A stretch of 64,000 nucleotides of DNA from Iris pallida (GCA_029216955.1 JANAVB010004000.1:1757025-1821024), one strand, 5' to 3'; positions 51,993 through 63,814 are shown, counted from the stretch's first letter. Notes: generated from the letters alone by a model not told the origin. Made by a program: numbers and translations.

Positions 51993-54900
51993 TCATGACC
52001 CGCACCTAATGTAGGGGCAAGAGACGTGGGTACGTCCAGCCTATGCCACAGTGTCGACGTAGAATACTGTTTTAGGTCACAATCACATCTAACACAAATA
52101 TAATATACTCTCCAAATGGAGGACAATCACAACAGGATATAACTCAATCACATAAACTAGAAGTAGATAAAAGGTACGATAAGATAGATATAAAATCTCA
52201 AATGAAGATACAAACAGAAGAAAATAAGTCCAAGTGTCTAAACAACACTAACAACTCAACATCCACATAATACAATCAAAGACAACACAAATGAAATAAG
52301 TTAAATAGCCTAACTATCTAGCCTAGACAATAGGAATGATGTCCTCAGCTAGAGCTGGTTCCTCCTGTGGGTCCAATTCACAAGTGACGTCTAGATGGGC
52401 TCCATAGTAAGTAGGTTAGAACTCCTCAGTATAATCTGTAATATTTTTAACATGTCCAGTCAGGACAGGAATGAGCATATATCTCTCAAACAGTTCATAT
52501 CATGACAAAAAATGTAAAACAAGCAATAGAATAAGATACATGAAGTGCTGTAAGAGTTGTACATAAAAGATAAGGGATATATTTGTAAACTGTAAATATC
52601 TATATGGTAAGTAAGAATTGTAAGTGACTAAGTAATTTAGAGCACAAGATGGTTATGTAAATGGCTTGATGTTGCACACGAGTAAGCTACTAAGTTTGCA
52701 CACGAGTAAACTAAAGGAATGATCACATAACCACTTCTACTCCTCCATCTCCAATCAATACACAAGGATCCATTTAAGTTATGTTACGTATACGATGATT
52801 TGTTGCACAAGAAGATTATATGAGCACACGAGAGTACATGAGAACACACGATTTGTATACGAATAACACGAATACAAGGAGTACACGATGCTCATGATAA
52901 AGTACACAAACATGAAATATTCGATGTATCCGATGAGGGGATAACATCGCATGAAAGATCTATATAGTACTAATCCGTGATAACAAGTGTCAGCATCAAG
53001 TAATTTAATCTAGAGCAAGAATATAAGTCCTAACAAGTATGAAACGATAAGAGAATGTACTCGCCTGCTGTCCTGAGCTGTCAAATGGGGTCGATGCTCA
53101 GAGTGACATCACAGACCTAAAGATGAGATATATATATGAGTTAATTAGGGTTTAACAGTGTTAGACATGATTATATAGTATATGCTATGTAATCTAGGTC
53201 AAACTCAGTCAAACTAAGTCAAACTAGGTCAAACTAAGTCAAACTCCTAGTCCAATCTAGGTCAAGTGTTGACTTGTAGTTGATCTTGAGTCAAAACAAT
53301 AAACCTTGGTCAAATAGGGTCAAATCTAGTCTAAGTATTAAAATATAAAGTTGTACCTTGTTATTCGTACATCGAAACCTACGATACGCAAATCCAGATA
53401 AGATGATCAACGATAAGATTAATAATCTTATCATAGTGATCCACATGTTTATCTTGTCAATTTCAGCGATATGAGATCACTGGAATCGACTGATCTCAGT
53501 TTCGTTGTACTAATTCCAAAATACAAACTTAATAAGAATTAATTAAAACTAATGGTAATACATAGAGAAATATCTCTAAACATTGTCGGACGATGAAACA
53601 AACATCACGAACGTGTCCAGAATGGTCAAATCAGCTAGGATAGCCTACCCATAAGTCCAGTTTAGATGCAAGGGCAAAAATATAATTTTGGATCATAACG
53701 GTGTCCATATTGGATCCACTTTGCACCAAAAAAGGGCAAAAATATAAGTCCACTAAACCTAACAAATTATATGTCCACGAATCCAGAATGATGATACGAA
53801 TCCAACGGTATATCCAAAATTGGATTTCGTTGACCCGATCTCAAATTGGTCCGTTGACCAGGATATTAGAATTCTGGTTTGCACAGAAATACGTGTCGGA
53901 GCCAATGTCAAGTATATGTCAACGAGTCCGAAATTATGATATGAACTCAACGTCATATCCGAAATTGGATTCCGATAAGTCGATCTCAAAATGGTCCGTT
54001 GACTCGGACTGTGGGGCCCGCTTTGCATCAAAATATGTGTCAGGGACCACGTCCTCCAAATCTAATAAACTTTATATAAATTCATGCCAGAGCAATGCCA
54101 CGAGTCTACTGGTGGTGTCGAAATTGTAATCCGGAGTTCCGGATTCAAAATTAGAATTTTACAAGTTGGAAATTACGAATTCAGATAGCCAACTTTGGTG
54201 TTAAATTCAACCAATCAAACAAACTCACAATAAAAAAAAACTTGAGGGGCAAGAAGAGGGTTATACCAGCTGTGCACAGGAACTAGTGGCACGTCAAAAG
54301 GAGCTACGATGGCGGTGATACGAGTCGACGAAGTTGGCTCCATAAAACTGTCCAAAATTAACACAATTTAAATGGTCAACTTGGCGGCCGGTTTTGATCT
54401 ACCACCGATCGAATTAACGGTTGAAACTTGACAGGGGTGTAGGGGTGTATACTGAGATTGTGACGGAGAAAGAGTTTATCGATCCAACGGTCGAATTTTT
54501 TGAAAAACATACGCAAAGTCTCTGTCCGAAATAAAATTCTGGATCCGATCCCACGCGCGTCACGATGGGATTTCGTCCAAAATGTACGAATCGCCTACGT
54601 GGCTCATCGGGGAGATCGTCGAACATCACGAGGAGATCACTTGGGGGTTCGCCGGAGTCATGGGAGTGGTATGACGGTGCTCGATAGGGCGGCGCGCGGT
54701 TGGCCGCGGCGGCGCACGGTGGTGGCATTTGCCCCGCCCGCTGCTGCTGCTGCAGTATTTTTGCTGCTGCTCGCAGCACTCTCGGGTTCCTACTAGCGTG
54801 TGCATGGCAAAGGGGTGGCAACATGCGACTGTGGCGGCCGACCAGGGAGGGGGCTGTCAGGGACGATTTAAGGAGGAGGAGGAAGTAGAGAATAAGAAGG

Positions 54901-56111
54901 TGAGGGTGATAATGGTGATGGTGATGTGAAGAAGAAGAAGAGGAGGAAGAAGAAGCTGCTTGCCGAGGAGGTCGGCCAAGCTTGGGGGGATGTTGTGCTA
55001 TGAGAGGGAGATAGTGTTATCGGCCGTGGGGTAGGGGGGAGAGACTAATGTGTGTGTGTGTGTGTGTTTTAGTTAAATAGGGGAGGGTGGCTGTGAGTAT
55101 TAAGGAGAGAGGAGAGAGTGTCTCCAAAAGTAAGGAGAGAGAGGTTTGGAAATTAGATTTAGGGCCAGCCACAAATAAAAGGGGATATAGTGTGTTTCCA
55201 TGCAAATATGAGTAGTAGTGATTGATGGTGGATAATTCAAGGGCTAGGATTAAGTGTAGCTAAAATTAGGTCATTCTTTATGAATTTAATCATTGGAGTT
55301 GTCATTGAATTTTTTATGAGTGGATGCAGTAGGTATTTGGTGTTTTGTAGGGGAATGGGTGTGGGGGTGTTCATGTGGGGATAGCATGAAGCTTGGGTTT
55401 GGTTCCAAAGAGTGAGGTCGGGTCAAAATCGGGCTTGTCGCAATAAATGGTTAAATTTTAGTTATTTATGATTATGGATAAATAAATAGCATACGGGGGC
55501 TAAATTAAATGGGACACAAGTGTCATATGGGTAGTAGGCTTAATGTGGGCCGTGTCCATATTTTGGGTTGACAGGTTTGGATCGAAAGGGTGTCCCCAAT
55601 TCAAGTCAGAAATAAATGTGACTCTGTGGGAGGAATTAAGATTGGGTCTTGTGTCAGAAAATTTGTGTGAAGCAAATGAAGCACAAGATGGTGTGTCTGA
55701 GTGGGACACGAAGATCATGGGTGTAGGGTGTCTCGACTAGATCATGCATGAGAAGTTGGTTTTGATGAAACAACTAGTCTTGTGCTCCTAAATTAAAAAT
55801 CATGGCAATGTGCATATAATAATCATAAATAAAAGTGAGAATGTTCAAATGGCCTAAATTGATCCAAAGTTGTGCGATATAAAAAGAGTACAAGGGAACA
55901 GGTTTGAATGGAATATTATATACAAAAATGAAGGTAATCTTATCCACTACAAATCTCATACAGAAAGTTTCCCAAGATGGACATCTCTGACGCTCCAAAA
56001 ATCAAAGGCACAAAAAAGTATATTTAATGATCCAAAGTAATTATAATAAAATATTTATTGAAAATAATTCAATTAGAAAAATTTAAAATAACCCTAAATT
56101 CAGGATGCTCA
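51993..56111 (-). mobile_element. LTR, about 4.1 kb, long-LTR superfamily
   Basis: Starts tgtcatgacccgcacc. The middle carries the family block at 53650-53750 (aaaatataattttggatc, ttggatccactttgcacc). A GC-rich segment lies at 54400-54900, and an AT-rich tail ends near ggatgctcaca at 56111. Order and size match the 18367 LTR. A cluster of gtcaaact repeats lies at 53196-53270. Open frames in the GC-rich part (up to 136 codons) lack recognisable domains. The right boundary is inferred. Confidence 0.55.
53196..53275 (-). promoter_or_regulatory. W-box-like cluster with 10-bp phasing
   Basis: Five gtcaaac units start every 10 bp (53198, 53208, 53218, 53228, 53238), followed by ggtcaag and gttgac, with more ggtcaaa at 53308-53322. 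On the minus strand each is TTGAC[CT], the WRKY-binding W-box core. Position relative to the LTR start site is unknown, so function is inferred. Confidence 0.5.
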
Positions 56112-57220
56112 CATATTGGATTTATAATTTGAATAATTATTGTGAATGAGCAATTAGATATAATTTTGTTGTATTTGAGATTGACATTGAGACCTAGACA
56201 GCGTACTACCGCCGATGCTGCAACGTAGGCTAGACTTGGCTACGTACTTGTATCCCAAAAAGTGAGAGCGGGTCGTGACAGCACCGAAATGCGTGCCAAA
56301 ATCTACGATCTCTAAACTCAACATACTATATGTCTACGAGTGCAATTTGATGATATGAATTTATTATGTGTATTAGTCGGGACAGGGAAGTATGAGTTGG
56401 TTATGTGATCAAAACCTTTAGTATATCCCATGTGGATGCCAATTATACATCTCATGTACAATTGAGCATAACTTAGTAGCTCATGTGCTTTCCCAAGCCG
56501 ATCATATAACGAAGTTGTATTTCAAATCACTTAGCTAGTGTTTTATTTCATATTACTTGTTGCTTCATACCATGTCTTTATGATACTACTTATTTCAGTT
56601 GCCTTACCATACATAATTGCTTAATCTAGTTATCTTACATGCCTACTTTGGTTTACTCGTATATCATGTATTCATTTATATTACTTGCCATATACTCTCT
56701 ACCAAGTATTTGAAAATGCTTTTAGAGTTTTGTGCTTCACTGCAATCCTGACTAGATAATATTTTTAGGGATCGATTTGGAGGATTGGTGTCCTACCTAT
56801 TATAGTTCCCAGGAGGGTGTAATTGCTGACATTGACCCTGTGGCTCAGGATGAGCATGGCCTAGTTGCAGAAGAGCCCACTCCCGAGACTGTTTAGCTAT
56901 TTCGTAGTATTATATTCTGGTACCAGATTTGTTTCCGACAAATACTTGATACATTAGGATGTTATATTGGTTTTAAATTGGGGATTGTAGTTTAGACGTT
57001 AGACTTGGATTTGGATTTCTCTTATATCATATTGTGTCTTATCTCTTTTAGATTTGTGATTGAGTATTATATAATGTCATCTTGTTCTAGTTGAGATATT
57101 ACTGCATGGTTTATGACTCATAATAATTAGATAATCTAGATAGCGTTCTACCGTCGATGATGTGACGTAGGCTGGACATACCCATGGCTCATGCTCGATT
57201 TTCGAGTACGGATCGTGACA
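56112..57220. mobile_element. Patchwork of LTR pieces in both orientations
   Basis: 56112-56280 ends gagcgggtcgtgaca (plus sense). 56281-56360 resembles 19708-19790 (minus sense; gcaccgaaatgcgtg, ctaaactcaac). 56370-57220 is plus-sense LTR ending tacggatcgtgaca, with gacgtaggctggacat at 57165. No coding sequence. Confidence 0.5.
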
Positions 57221-58839
57221 AGACCTATGCAAATCGTTATCACTCGGAGAAGAAGTTGAGCTTTAATATGACGAAGAAGTGCTTAGTAGTATAAATCTCT
57301 CGAGATGATATAGTAGAAACCAAGAAGTATTTGAGGAATATTATTGTGCTATATGTGATGGGGTCGAGGCCTTTCTTTAGATAATTATGAGCTTTTTCTA
57401 TGTGGGAATGGATGCCAAATGGAAGCATGGAAATTTTCTCAAGTGAGAATGGATTATATTTCATAAAGTTTAAGCTACAAGAGATTTGAAGTGAGTGCTG
57501 GAAACTGGACCATTGACATTCGATGGCCGTCTATGAGAGCACCCTGGGGGGTGAATAGGGTTTAAAAATTAATTAAGTACAATTTATAATGCTAATAGAC
57601 AATTTAAAATATATGCTAGAAATGAGAAAGAAAAAAAATATTGAAACCCGATATATCCTGGTATCCTCGTTGAGACAATCCAGTCTTGAAACTCTCTTCG
57701 GCTTTAATCCACTATTATCAAAATAGTTACACTTGCGAGCTTTGATCCGAAGACCTCGCCAACTTCTTATACACGAGCTTTAATTCGAAGACTCGTCGAC
57801 TTCTACACAAGCTTTGATACAAAAGATTGCAGACTTCAACCTCTTACAAGAAATGTTTTATCTTCTTACAAATAATTTGAAGATCTCACTTTACAACTCA
57901 ATTCAATTTTATCTCTATTTGATTTAGCATATAAAAGCTCTTTTATGTACAGAGATTTTGGTATATGAAAGATGGAAAGTTAAGGCTCTAAGAAGTGACA
58001 CCAAAATAGCGCAGATAGTTTATATAGCACACACAAGTAGACTCTCAAAATAGAGTTGTTATTGTACTAGCAATATATTGTCTGTATAGTAACGACTATA
58101 CAATGACTATAACAATAGTTGTTATGGCTTTTAATGCAAACATTTAGTCTTGATAATATATTGTCCGCTATATTGTGCAGTATACTGGACAGTATATTGA
58201 CATGTCATTTCATATAAAAGTTAAACAACATAGAGCTAGTGAAAGGAATTATGGTATAACAATAAACTACCTGATATATCGGGCGGTATACTGCTAATGA
58301 GAAATGTGTTCTTATGGCCAAATAAAAGGCTGTTGGAAAAACAACGAGGGAAATATTATATCGATCGTTATGCTGGGAGGTATATTGGTCGATATATTGC
58401 CAGCAATCTATTTTTTCGGATTTAGCTATCTGGAACATGTTTTTGTATTTTGCTTTAATTGGTCGCATTCTTATTGAGTTACAACCAATCCTAAAAAAAG
58501 GTTATTTATAAGGGCATATCAAAAGTTGATTAGGGTCATCCCATTCATAACTTTTATTTATTTACAAGTTTGCCACTGAAAAATTTACTCAGGGCTATCC
58601 CATTTTTAGGTATAAAAGTCAACTCTTTTATTTTTCTTTTGTCTTTTTTCTTAACCCCAACTCTATCCCCCTTTCTCCAAACCCTAGTTATCCCCACTTG
58701 TGGTTTCCAACTTCTTCCTCAACCCCAACTTTCTCCAAATCCTAGAATATTCTCCAAGGAACATTCTTAGTATATTCGGTACGGTTTCGACAACTAAATG
58801 ACAAATTTTGTTAGCTAATTGGTTCTCCCAAATATTCTT
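57221..58839. other. Non-coding, unassigned
   Basis: No gene recognised. 57536-57575 holds gagagcaccctggggggtga, a motif I associate with plant retroelement edges but cannot place. 58060-58410 has several degenerate copies of gtatattg/gatatattg words. 58605-58620 has aggtataaaagtc, a TATA-like box 230 bp before the palindrome-array segment. Confidence 0.35.
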
Positions 58840-59052
58840 ATATTTTGTCACAATATAGGAAGTATGGAAGAAAGTGGGGCATCACATCTATTAATCGAAT
58901 AGCCTGGACCTTCCGAACAACACAACAATACATTCGAAAAACTCTCGATAAGTCCCCGACCGACCAAATACGTAGTCGACACAAGGACTTCACCCAATAC
59001 TTCGACACAAGGACTACACATTTTGTGACAGTCCCGAAGCTAATATTCTGTA

Positions 59053-59292
59053 CAACTGGACAGCCACAAAATGTGGCTGTCCTTGAAGTAACTTGGACTG
59101 CCAGAAAATGTGGTAGTCCTAGTGTAGAAATGCTGAACAACTGGACTGTCACATTTTTTTGGCAGTCCTTTAAGTATATAGGACTGCCAAAAAATGTGGC
59201 AGTCCTGTTGTACAGCAGTTCATCCTCAGTACTGCCACATTTTCTGGCACTCCCATGTATTAGAAGGACTGCCAGTTTTCTTGACAGTCCTG
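59053..59292. repeat. Palindrome array A, six units
   Basis: Six imperfect palindromes of 25-28 bp built as ggactgcca-A/T-rich-tggcagtcc (for example aggactgcc...ggcagtcct at 59180-59206). Spacers are alternately about 10 and 21 bp. It precedes the OTU-like fragment. See arrays at 60356-61045 and 63577-63814. Confidence 0.9.
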
Positions 59293-59339
59293 AACAAATT
59301 TTTATTGTATTTGTTTGTGTAATTGAGTTTGGCATTTTA

Positions 59340-59968
59340 TTTGGAAATTTACTGTAGGGCATACCATCTCCTATTTCCATTGACTTGAGTAATTTATTCT
59401 CAACGGATATTGCCTTTGAATTGTTCTTCAACAAATTACTAAGTCAAGATATAGTTGGAGAATTGTTGACAAGTATTCCGTGCGCTGATCATACTACTGG
59501 AGAGGAACATTACATGGATGTACCTTCTGCTGTATATCTATTCGCTAACAGGTACAAGATACCAATTATTATTCTTTCAAAACATATCTACAACACATTC
59601 TTCCCAATGTGCAAAGTTTGTTAAATACTTATACTGCATATGCATTTGCTTACAGGTACAAGATACCAATTATCATTCTGTCAAAGAAAATTAACAACAT
59701 ATTCTTCCAATGTGCGCTCCTCCGACCGACTATAGTATATCTACTCTATATGCAATTGGACTTGATGAAAATCACTTTATCATCCCGCGGTTGATCGGGC
59801 ACTCTCCTATTTCTCCCCCTGCTCCAGTCTGATATAAACATGCTCCGAAAGAATTGATCGCTTGGACGACACCCTACACCGATGCGATCAATGTCTATAA
59901 GAAGATAACAAAGATGGTGGATCCTATACCGAGGCCGAAAGATCACTACGATGTATTGATTAACTGAT
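59340..59968 (+). pseudogene. C-terminal OTU-like fragment of a MULE-type protein
   Basis: The plus strand encodes DVPSAVYLFANRYKIPIIIL (near 59517) and, in a second frame, YAIGLDENHFI (near 59745) then PISPPAPV and PKELIAWTTPYTDAINVYKK to a stop at about 59968. This order (Asp-Met-rich turn, hydrophobic RYKIPIIILS strand, then NHF with the presumed catalytic His, then PIPP-like and W..Y segments) resembles the OTU cysteine-protease-like tail attached to some plant MULE-encoded proteins. A roughly 70-bp tandem duplication (59535-59605 and 59644-59712, both with ggtacaagataccaatta) and frame changes break it. The catalytic Cys region is absent. The identification is by motif memory and moderate. 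Confidence 0.5.
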
Positions 59969-59989
59969 GGTGGATCCTACACCAATACT

Positions 59990-60178
59990 TTTGTCACATT
60001 TTGTAAAGAGAAGAATGGAAAAAACTTTATATCTTTTGGCACATTTTGTAAACAGAAGAATGAAAGAAACATTATATCTTTTGGCACATTTTGTAAACAA
60101 AAAAATGGAATAAACATTATATCTTTTGGCACATTTTGTAAACAGAAGAATGGAAGAAATATAATGGTTTTGGCACAT
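59990..60178. repeat. 45-bp minisatellite, four copies
   Basis: cacattttgtaaacagaaga recurs at 59995, 60040, 60085 and 60130, exactly 45 bp apart, with a partial fifth start at 60174. The divisible-by-three period gives repeat-protein frames on the minus strand, which I do not consider a gene. Confidence 0.93.
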
Positions 60179-60355
60179 TGCTTTCCTTCGTATTTGTCAA
60201 GTTGTACTTTATGTACCATATTCGTATCAAATTCCTGGCATATTGATTTTGGCAAGTTGTCAATGATTTTCGTATCATATTCGTATTTTTCAAGTTGTCA
60301 ATGATTTTCTTGTTGATCCTGGCAACTTAATGGAAGTGTGTACTTTCTATGAACT

Positions 60356-61045
60356 AGGACTGCCCAGGAAACTGGACAGTCCTACTTCACAGCAAGTTTG
60401 AAGCAGGACTGCCCAGTCTCCTGGCATTCCAACGTACAACTAGGACTGCCAGGAAAGTAGGCAGTCCTGCTTCAAACTAGTTATGAATAAGGACTGCCCA
60501 GAAAAAGCATTCCAACGTACAACTAGGACTGCCATGAAAGTGGGCAGTCCTGCTTCAAACTTGCTGTGAACAAGGACTGCCCAGTTTTCTGGGCAGTCCT
60601 AGTTCACAGAAAGTATGAGGAAAGACTGCCCAGTTTTCTGACATTCCAACGTATAACTAGGAGTACTAGAAAACTGGGCAGTCCTAGTTCATACTTAATG
60701 TGAACTAGGACTGCCCAATTTTATGGCAGTCCTTTATGTACGTTGGACTGCCAAGAAAATGGGCAGTCCTGGCTCATACTTGCTTTAAAGTAGGACTGTC
60801 CAGGAAACTGGACAGTCCTTGTTCACAGCAAGTTTGAAGCAGGACTGTCCTGTTTTCTGGCAGTCCAACGTATAACTAAGACTGCCAGAAAACTGGGCAA
60901 TCCTAGTTCATACTTGCTGTGAACTAGGACTGCCTAGTTTCCTGGCAGTCCTTCATGTACGTTGGACTGCTAGGTAACTGGGCAGTCCTGTTTCATACTT
61001 GTTGTGAAGTAGGACTGTCCAGTTTCCTCGGCAGTCCTAGTTCAC
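60356..61045. repeat. Palindrome array B, sixteen units
   Basis: Sixteen imperfect palindromes of 26-28 bp (aggactgccc...gggcagtcct) with cores such as agttttct or ggaaactg. Spacers alternate between about 10-11 bp (aacgtacaact type) and 21 bp (agttcatacttgctgtgaac type), giving an 85-bp higher-order unit repeated about eight times. The 21-bp spacers are themselves nearly palindromic. Confidence 0.93.
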
Positions 61046-61065
61046 AAAAAGTACACACATACTCA

Positions 61066-61215
61066 AACGCAATATGATACCTGATACTCAAACGATAATC
61101 AATCAAATGATACAAAAAATGATACTTAATACTCAAATAAAAAATGATACTCAAACGCAATATGATACTTGATACTCAAACGATACTCAATCAAATACGA
61201 TACGAAGTGATACGA
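61066..61215. repeat. Irregular minisatellite of gatactcaaacg words
   Basis: gatactcaaacg, aatatgatac and caatcaaat words recur with 10-40 bp spacing. A larger unit, actcaaacgcaatatgatac, is present twice (61071 and 61151). Confidence 0.8.
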
Positions 61216-61239
61216 ATATAATACACACGAAGTATTCAA

Positions 61240-61709
61240 ATTGACATGTATTCAAAACATAGTACAACAAACTGTTGGTGTTCAACAAAAGTGACACACA
61301 CAGTGTCCAAACAAATACAACAAAATTATTTTTTCATGATGCATCTTAGTGCGTCGCTCATCTTCGAAAAATGGATAGTTAGATGTGATGTTCTACATCT
61401 GGGTAGCAACGTCAACGTAGTTCTCTCCCTTGCACATGATGAGACTTTTCCTAAATTTTTAACTTTGGAAGCCTGCAGGAGAAAAAAAGGATAAATTTAG
61501 CCACGTTAATAAACTTTAAAATGTTAACTCAACAAAATACTACTTACCATCTTTTGTTGTGCATTAAACAGGCCTGACTTGGTTGCTAGAGGGGCTACTA
61601 CCGGCACTTAATCACCTCGCGTATCAAGGTTCAACATCATACCATGTCCGGCCCCTGCATAATACTCCATATAGTCATCACTATAATCCCACATCTCTAC
61701 CATCGGAAG
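61240..61709. other. Non-coding, 3' of the PMD gene
   Basis: In minus sense the frame after the PMD stop continues open for short stretches (for example VEMWDYSDDYMEYYAGAGHG near 61620-61690) with one further stop. The ancestral protein may have extended to about 61555. Confidence 0.4.
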
Positions 61710-62582
61710 TTATTTGGTTTCACCGACAACATGACATTGCCACTCAGTGAAGAAATATGAGCCCCAACGGTAGTCCGACGGGACATAGGTTAATGCTTTG
61801 GTCCCTTTTGAAGAAGTCCTCAAATTCAATCTGCTCGGTATAGTTTGCACGTAGCCATACTGACGAAGCACTTTATCTGGCATGTGAGGCTGCTCAATTT
61901 TATGACAAGCTATCAGACCTTGAAATAGTAAAACTCCTTGCAATGGGTGAGTACTATTTCGCAGATCCCGATATGGATGCCAAATAATCTACATCATAGT
62001 ATAAGTAATCATTACTTAAGAAGTTAGTATTGTTTCACTAAGTGAAATCATAAGTAAATGCTAGTTTAAGTTAGTATTGTTTTACCTTCTTTGCCTGCAT
62101 ATCTTCAAGTGTGACATACATGAAAGCTAAAGTATATGGATGTTTGCTATCTATCTTAGCCGGATTCCACTTACACATTCTAGGTAGCTGCTCATCGTAA
62201 TCTTTATTAAGAGTAGCCCTCTTTAGCGTCGTAAAATGTTCGTATATCCATGCATGTACATGCAATGTAGAATAAAGATATATTAATCGACATAATTTTA
62301 TATTACCTATAAACAAAGTATTATTTTATTTGCTTACATGGAGCAGAGTTTGACAACCATCTATAGTCTTCGATCCGACTCGAGATGCAGCCCCAAATTC
62401 GCGGTAGAAATATGCTAGTATACCGCTTCCGAAGGATATTTGATCCACAGTGTCTAAGTTCACAAAACTATTTAGATATTTGGCATGTATCGAGGTTCCA
62501 GACTTGTCTGGAATGCCGATGGCCCCCATGATAAAATACATGTATGCCCAGGCCACTACATCGTCATCATCATCGCCGTCAC

Positions 62583-62613
<31 letters not shown>

Positions 62614-63056
62614 ATCATCATCAATAAGTGTATTCCTAAAAAAACTCAAAGGAACTCCGTACAACTTCTTAAAATCGGAGAGGGTGACAAAAGTCTCTGC
62701 CTCAACCTCAAGAGAATTGGCGACCAATTCCACCATCTCATCATACATCTCAAAGTCGCCCTCAGAATAATCTATCGATATTTGATGACCATCAACTCTA
62801 AGTCCCAAAATGTGGTAGACGTCATCAAGGGTGATCATCATCTCTCCGTTTGTGAGATGGAAACTATTGGTTTCTGGATGCCATCGCTCCACAAACGCAG
62901 AAATCAGTACGTGGTCCAATATCTTATACGAGTATTTTTTCAAATGTTGTAACCCGATGGAGATGATTTGGCCATCACACCTTCTTTCAAATTATCAAAC
63001 TCCCATGTACTGCACATCTTCGTATGCTTAATGACCCGCAACAGACGTGAGCTTTT
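61710..63056 (-). CDS. Plant mobile domain (PMD) protein gene, spliced, partly decayed
   Basis: Exon 63056-62338 begins after ttatttttag and carries RVIKHTKMCSTWEFDN, then, after a one-base frameshift near 62946, SYKILDHVLISAFVERWHPE and TLDDVYHILGLRVDG, the start of the PMD. Exon 62306-62086 (acceptor tttatag, donor aaggtaaaa) continues WIYEHF...RMCKWNP. Exon 61988-61710 gives IEQPHMPDKVLRQYGYVQTI and stops at 61710-61712. The Glu-Arg-Trp, PDxVLRQ(F/Y)G and GL.VDG signatures are PMD hallmarks. PMDs occur in MULE- and retroelement-encoded proteins and in host silencing proteins of the MAIN family; their biochemical activity is uncertain. An Asp/Gly tract (19 of 21 residues Asp, 62565-62630) interrupts the domain between FRNTLI and VVAWAYMYF. 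An upstream exon is listed separately. With the frameshift, an intact product is unlikely unless a start lies downstream. Confidence 0.78.
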
Positions 63057-63145
63057 CTAAAAATAAAATAAGATAAAGAATGTATAAATATAAAATATAA
63101 CTACTATTTTCAAAAATCAATTTATATTTAAAGTAATGAACTTGC

Positions 63146-63520
63146 CGAATCCTTCCAAATTTGGTAAGAAATGTGGTTAGGGATCGACTTCAATAGAGAG
63201 CAACCGATTGGGCTCACTTCCCGATCGGCTCTATCAGAAGCGGCCTTCTCATGAGAAGGTCCGGAACAATCATCACCTCCTCTTTGAACAATGGGTACAT
63301 CATCATCAGAGGTAGAAGAATCAGGATGAGTCTACTGTTGCTTCGTTTTAGTTGCAACTTGTTTGGTTCCACGTGTTCTAGTCTGAGAGGGTGCCTCTGG
63401 TTCTCTGATCGTTATTGATTTTTCGAGAACGCTCCCAGCTTCACGTGCCTTGCGCTCCGATGCAGTAGAACATCTTCTTTTAGGCTCGACGTCAACGACC
63501 TTCTCCTTCGGATTCGCCTC
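63146..63520 (-). pseudogene. Probable upstream exon of the PMD gene
   Basis: A minus-strand frame reads EANPKEKVVDVEPKRRCSTA and, after a TAG at 63334-63332, STSDDDVPIVQRGGDD and CSLLKSIPNHISYQIWKDS. It ends at a possible GC-type donor (g|gcaagt, 63146/63145) in the same phase as the next exon at 63056. The charged, Ser-rich composition fits a disordered N-terminus. No ATG is visible in this frame, so the start lies further upstream or is lost. Confidence 0.5.
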
Positions 63521-63576
63521 GCGAATACGAATATTGAATATTAAAAGAATACTGAGTAAACAGTAAACAATAAGTG

Positions 63577-63814
63577 CAATCCAGGACTTCCCAACTTTCT
63601 GGCCGTCCTAGAAACTCATATGACTGCCAGAATGTGTGGTAGTCCTGTGTACTGAAAGTACAATCCAGGACTGCCATAATTTTTGGCAGTCCTGAATGTA
63701 TACAGGATTGCCAGAATTTGTGGCAGTCCTAGATTGTACTTGTTGTACACAGGACTGCCACACATTTTGGCAATCCTATGAGTTTATAGGACTGCCAAAA
63801 ATTTGGGCAGTCCT
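63577..63814. repeat. Palindrome array C, six units
   Basis: Six palindromes of the array A type (A/T-rich cores such as aatttgtgg) with the same alternating 10 and 20 bp spacers. It lies just upstream of the PMD gene in minus sense, so the PMD gene is bracketed by arrays on both sides. Confidence 0.92.

Noticed and set aside
54414..54824. 136-codon minus frame as a gene
   Set aside because: It lies in the GC-rich leader-like part of an LTR, where long frames occur by composition; no domain or conserved counterpart.
60356..61045. CRISPR-like array
   Set aside because: Plant nuclear context, palindromic units with spacers that are themselves repeated rather than unique, and no cas genes.
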